From: Pyxidicoccus caerfyrddinensis
Lineage (GTDB): Bacteria; Myxococcota; Myxococcia; Myxococcales; Myxococcaceae
Direction of reading: 5' to 3'
DNA: 64,000 nucleotides
NCBI RefSeq assembly: GCF_010894405.1
Contig: NZ_JAAIYA010000033.1
Coordinates: 62,001 to 126,000, forward strand
The stretch's first letter is position 1. Every line of letters starts with the position of its first letter. The position numbers and the translations under genes were made by a program. Below are positions 61,977 through 64,000 of the stretch, piece after piece. A model generated the notes under the pieces. The model was not told the DNA's origin, did not search any database, and saw only the letters and a list, made by a program, of their open reading frames with translations.

Positions 61977-62804
61977 ATGAAGCTGGTATCGAGCAGTGCC
62001 ATCGTGACGGGAGCGGGGCAGGGCATCGGGCTGGGTATCGCCGCGCGGCTCATGCGAGACGGCGCCAACGTGCTCCTCTTCGGACGGACCCGGGAGAAGG
62101 TGGAGGCGGCCGCCGTGGAGCTCAACCGGGTGGCGGAGGGGCGTACGCGGGCCGTGCCCTTCGCGGGAGACGTGGTCCGCGCGGAGGACGTGACGCGGGC
62201 CATCGAGGTTGCGACGCGTGAGTTCGGCCTCCCGGGCATCCTGGTGAACAACGCCGGCTCCGCCACCCTCCGCACGGTCCTCGAGCTGCCGGAGGAGGAG
62301 TTCGACCAGGTCCTGGCCATCAACCTCAAGGGGCCCTTCCTGTTCACCCAGGCCCTGGCGAAGGCGCTGGTCGCCGCGAAGCAGCCGGGCTCCATCGTCA
62401 ACATCTCCTCGCTGAACCAGACGGCCGTGACGGACGGGCTCGCCCACTACTGCGCCTCCAAGGCGGGGCTCGCGAACTTCTCGAAGGTCGCGGCCTCGGA
62501 GCTGGGGCGGTACAACATCCGGGTGAATGTCGTGGCACCGGGAGCCATCCGCACGCCCCTGGCCGAGGGGGCCGGGCTCATGCAGGGGGCCATGGCCCGG
62601 GAGTTCCTCGCCCACACCCCGCTCGGGAAGACGTGTGGCGAGCCGGAGGACGTGGCGAAGGTGGTGTCGTTCCTCTGCAGCGACCTGGCGTCGTGGATGA
62701 CCGGGGACACCCTCGCGGTCGACGGTGGCAATCACATTCGCGGACTGCACAGCTATGCGGACACGCTGGGCCTCACCCCCCTCGTGGACGGCTCCTCTTC
62801 ATAA
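61977..62804 (+). CDS. short-chain dehydrogenase/reductase (SDR)
   Basis: 275 residues from ATG 61977, chosen for the AGGAG site. Classical SDR marks are visible: the TGAGQGIG cofactor loop (11-18), NNAG (91-94), a catalytic Ser in VNISSLNQ (144-145) and Tyr158/Lys162 in HYCASKAG. The N-terminal beta-alpha-beta motif and Arg in FGRTREK are compatible with NADP(H). The substrate is unknown. The C-terminus ends with a hydrophobic HSYADTLGLTPLV tail. It precedes the FAD-dehydrogenase gene by about 85 bases in the same direction, so they may be one transcript. Confidence 0.88.
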   Translation: MKLVSSSAIVTGAGQGIGLGIAARLMRDGANVLLFGRTREKVEAAAVELNRVAEGRTRAVPFAGDVVRAEDVTRAIEVATREFGLPGILVNNAGSATLRTVLELPEEEFDQVLAINLKGPFLFTQALAKALVAAKQPGSIVNISSLNQTAVTDGLAHYCASKAGLANFSKVAASELGRYNIRVNVVAPGAIRTPLAEGAGLMQGAMAREFLAHTPLGKTCGEPEDVAKVVSFLCSDLASWMTGDTLAVDGGNHIRGLHSYADTLGLTPLVDGSSS

Positions 62805-62888
62805 CGGCCGGCACCCTCAATCACCACCGTGCCGGGGGATTCCCCTATCATCCGCCATCCCCTGGAGGGGACACCTGGAGGCGCACCG

Positions 62889-64000
62889 ATGGGACAGGAA
62901 GCGGACGTCATCGTCGTGGGTGGTGGGCTGGCGGGGCTCGTCACCGCGACGGAGCTCGCGGACGCGGGCAAGCGCGTCACTGTGCTGGACCAGGAGGGTG
63001 AGCAGAACCTGGGAGGTCAGGCCTTCTGGTCCTTCGGCGGGCTGTTCCTCGTGGACTCGCCCGAGCAGCGGCGCATGGGCATCAAGGACTCGCATGCGCT
63101 CGCGCTGGAGGACTGGATGGGCACCGCGGGCTTCGACCGCGAGGAGGACCACTGGCCGCGCAAGTGGGCGGAGGCCTTCGTCGGGTTCGCCGCGGGCGAG
63201 ATGCGGCCCTGGCTCCACCAGCTGGGGATGCGCTGGTTCCCCGTGGTGGGCTGGGCCGAGCGCGGGGGCTACGGGGCGGTGGGCCACGGCAACTCGGTGC
63301 CCCGCTTCCACGTGACATGGGGCACCGGGCCGGGAGTGCTCGCGCCCTTCGTGCGGCGCGCGCAGGCGGCGCGCGAGAAGGGGACGCTCACGTTCCTGTT
63401 CCGGCACCGGGTGGATGAGCTGCTCGTCCAGGCGGGCGCGGCGGTGGGCGTGCGGGGGATGCGGCTGGTGCCCTCGGACTCGCCGCGCGGCGTGAGCAGC
63501 TCGCGAGAGACGGCGGGCGAGTTCGAGCTGCGGGCCTCGGCGGTCGTCGTCACGTCGGGGGGCATTGGCGGCAACCAGGAGCTGGTGCGCAAGAGCTGGC
63601 CCGCGAGATTGGGCCCGGCGCCGAAGTTCATGGTCCAGGGGGTTCCCGACCACGTGGACGGGCGGATGATTTCCATCACCGAGGCCGCGGGGGCGCGGGT
63701 CATCAACCGAGACCGGATGTGGCATTACACGGAGGGGCTGCGGAACTGGAGTCCCATCTGGCCGCGGCACGGCATCCGCATCCTGCCCGGGCCCAGCTCG
63801 CTGTGGCTGGATGCGACGGGCAAGCGGCTGCCGCCTCCGCTGTTCCCGGGCTTCGACACGCTGGGGACGCTCGAGCACATCCTGAAGACGGGGCACGAGC
63901 ACTCGTGGTTCGTGCTGAATCAGCGAATCATCAAGAAGGAGTTCGCGCTCTCGGGCTCCGAGCAGAACCCGGACCTGACGAACAAGGACTGGCGAGGGGT
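62889..64000 (+). CDS. FAD-binding dehydrogenase (partial, cut by window end)
   Basis: At least 370 residues, with no stop in the window. The start at 62889 has GGAGG. It opens with an FAD-binding Rossmann motif, DVIVVGGGLAGLVTATELAD, and GGQAFWSFGGLF, like the fumarate reductase/3-ketosteroid dehydrogenase group of flavoproteins (FAD-binding dehydrogenase, often called KsdD-like). A later ASAVVVTSGGIGGNQELVRK matches the second conserved FAD segment. It probably oxidises a C-C or C-H bond of an unknown substrate. With the adjacent SDR it may serve in steroid or lipid metabolism. Confidence 0.8.
   Translation, partial: MGQEADVIVVGGGLAGLVTATELADAGKRVTVLDQEGEQNLGGQAFWSFGGLFLVDSPEQRRMGIKDSHALALEDWMGTAGFDREEDHWPRKWAEAFVGFAAGEMRPWLHQLGMRWFPVVGWAERGGYGAVGHGNSVPRFHVTWGTGPGVLAPFVRRAQAAREKGTLTFLFRHRVDELLVQAGAAVGVRGMRLVPSDSPRGVSSSRETAGEFELRASAVVVTSGGIGGNQELVRKSWPARLGPAPKFMVQGVPDHVDGRMISITEAAGARVINRDRMWHYTEGLRNWSPIWPRHGIRILPGPSSLWLDATGKRLPPPLFPGFDTLGTLEHILKTGHEHSWFVLNQRIIKKEFALSGSEQNPDLTNKDWRG

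Overview
The window looks like chromosomal DNA of a myxobacterium (Myxococcota, probably Myxococcaceae/Archangiaceae). This is inferred from very high G+C, GTG/TTG starts behind strong GGAGG sites, and the gene families present: many lipoproteins and secreted proteins with Cys-rich or DNDGDG repeats, a large kelch lipoprotein, two M4-type metallopeptidases, a sigma factor/Ser-Thr kinase pair, a KaiC-like/histidine kinase pair and LRR proteins. No rRNA, tRNA or CRISPR array was seen.

Layout. 1-2984: two remnants of an IS701-like transposon flank a secreted trypsin-like protease and a small secreted protein; the second remnant is an internally deleted copy with intact terminal inverted repeats, abutting the stop codon of a Cys-rich lipoprotein (2985-3929). 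4293-7646: a lipoprotein-like S33 hydrolase and small secreted or hypothetical genes, one frameshifted. About 7620-10330: an A+T-richer island with truncated genes at its left edge, carrying a DGQHR-domain (DndB-like) gene and a probable HEPN-like partner. 10691-16169: an M4 metalloprotease lipoprotein, a MAPEG protein and a bacterial protein-arginine deiminase. 16371-24482: a possible primase-like protein, an IS91-type remnant, a GNAT, an NlpC/P60 hydrolase, the KaiC-like/histidine kinase pair, and a ricin-B/FN3/sugar-dehydrogenase lipoprotein.

24830-33250 is the most novel-looking part: a tight, partly overlapping operon encoding (1) a small helical protein, (2) a 1,832-residue protein with a ComEC-like metallo-beta-lactamase domain and about 14 copies of a roughly 70-residue beta repeat, (3) a trypsin-like protease with no signal peptide, (4) a methyltransferase with a regulatory domain (protein-lysine methyltransferase type) and (5) a small protein. 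It ends at a strong hairpin. I read it as a candidate undescribed conflict or effector system.

33307-46845: a giant DNDGDG-repeat lipoprotein, a stray LRR fragment duplicated from the gene near 50.6 kb, a roughly 20-repeat kelch lipoprotein, an unrecognised 370-residue protein with a small divergent neighbour, and a Ser/Thr kinase translationally coupled to a sigma factor. 46937-56395: a second M4 protease, a YwqK-like/LRR protein, and a TIR-TM-coiled-coil-WD40 protein. 56403-64000: Nudix hydrolase, amidase, BioY biotin transporter, two secreted proteins of unknown function, an SDR oxidoreductase and the start of an FAD-binding dehydrogenase cut by the window end.
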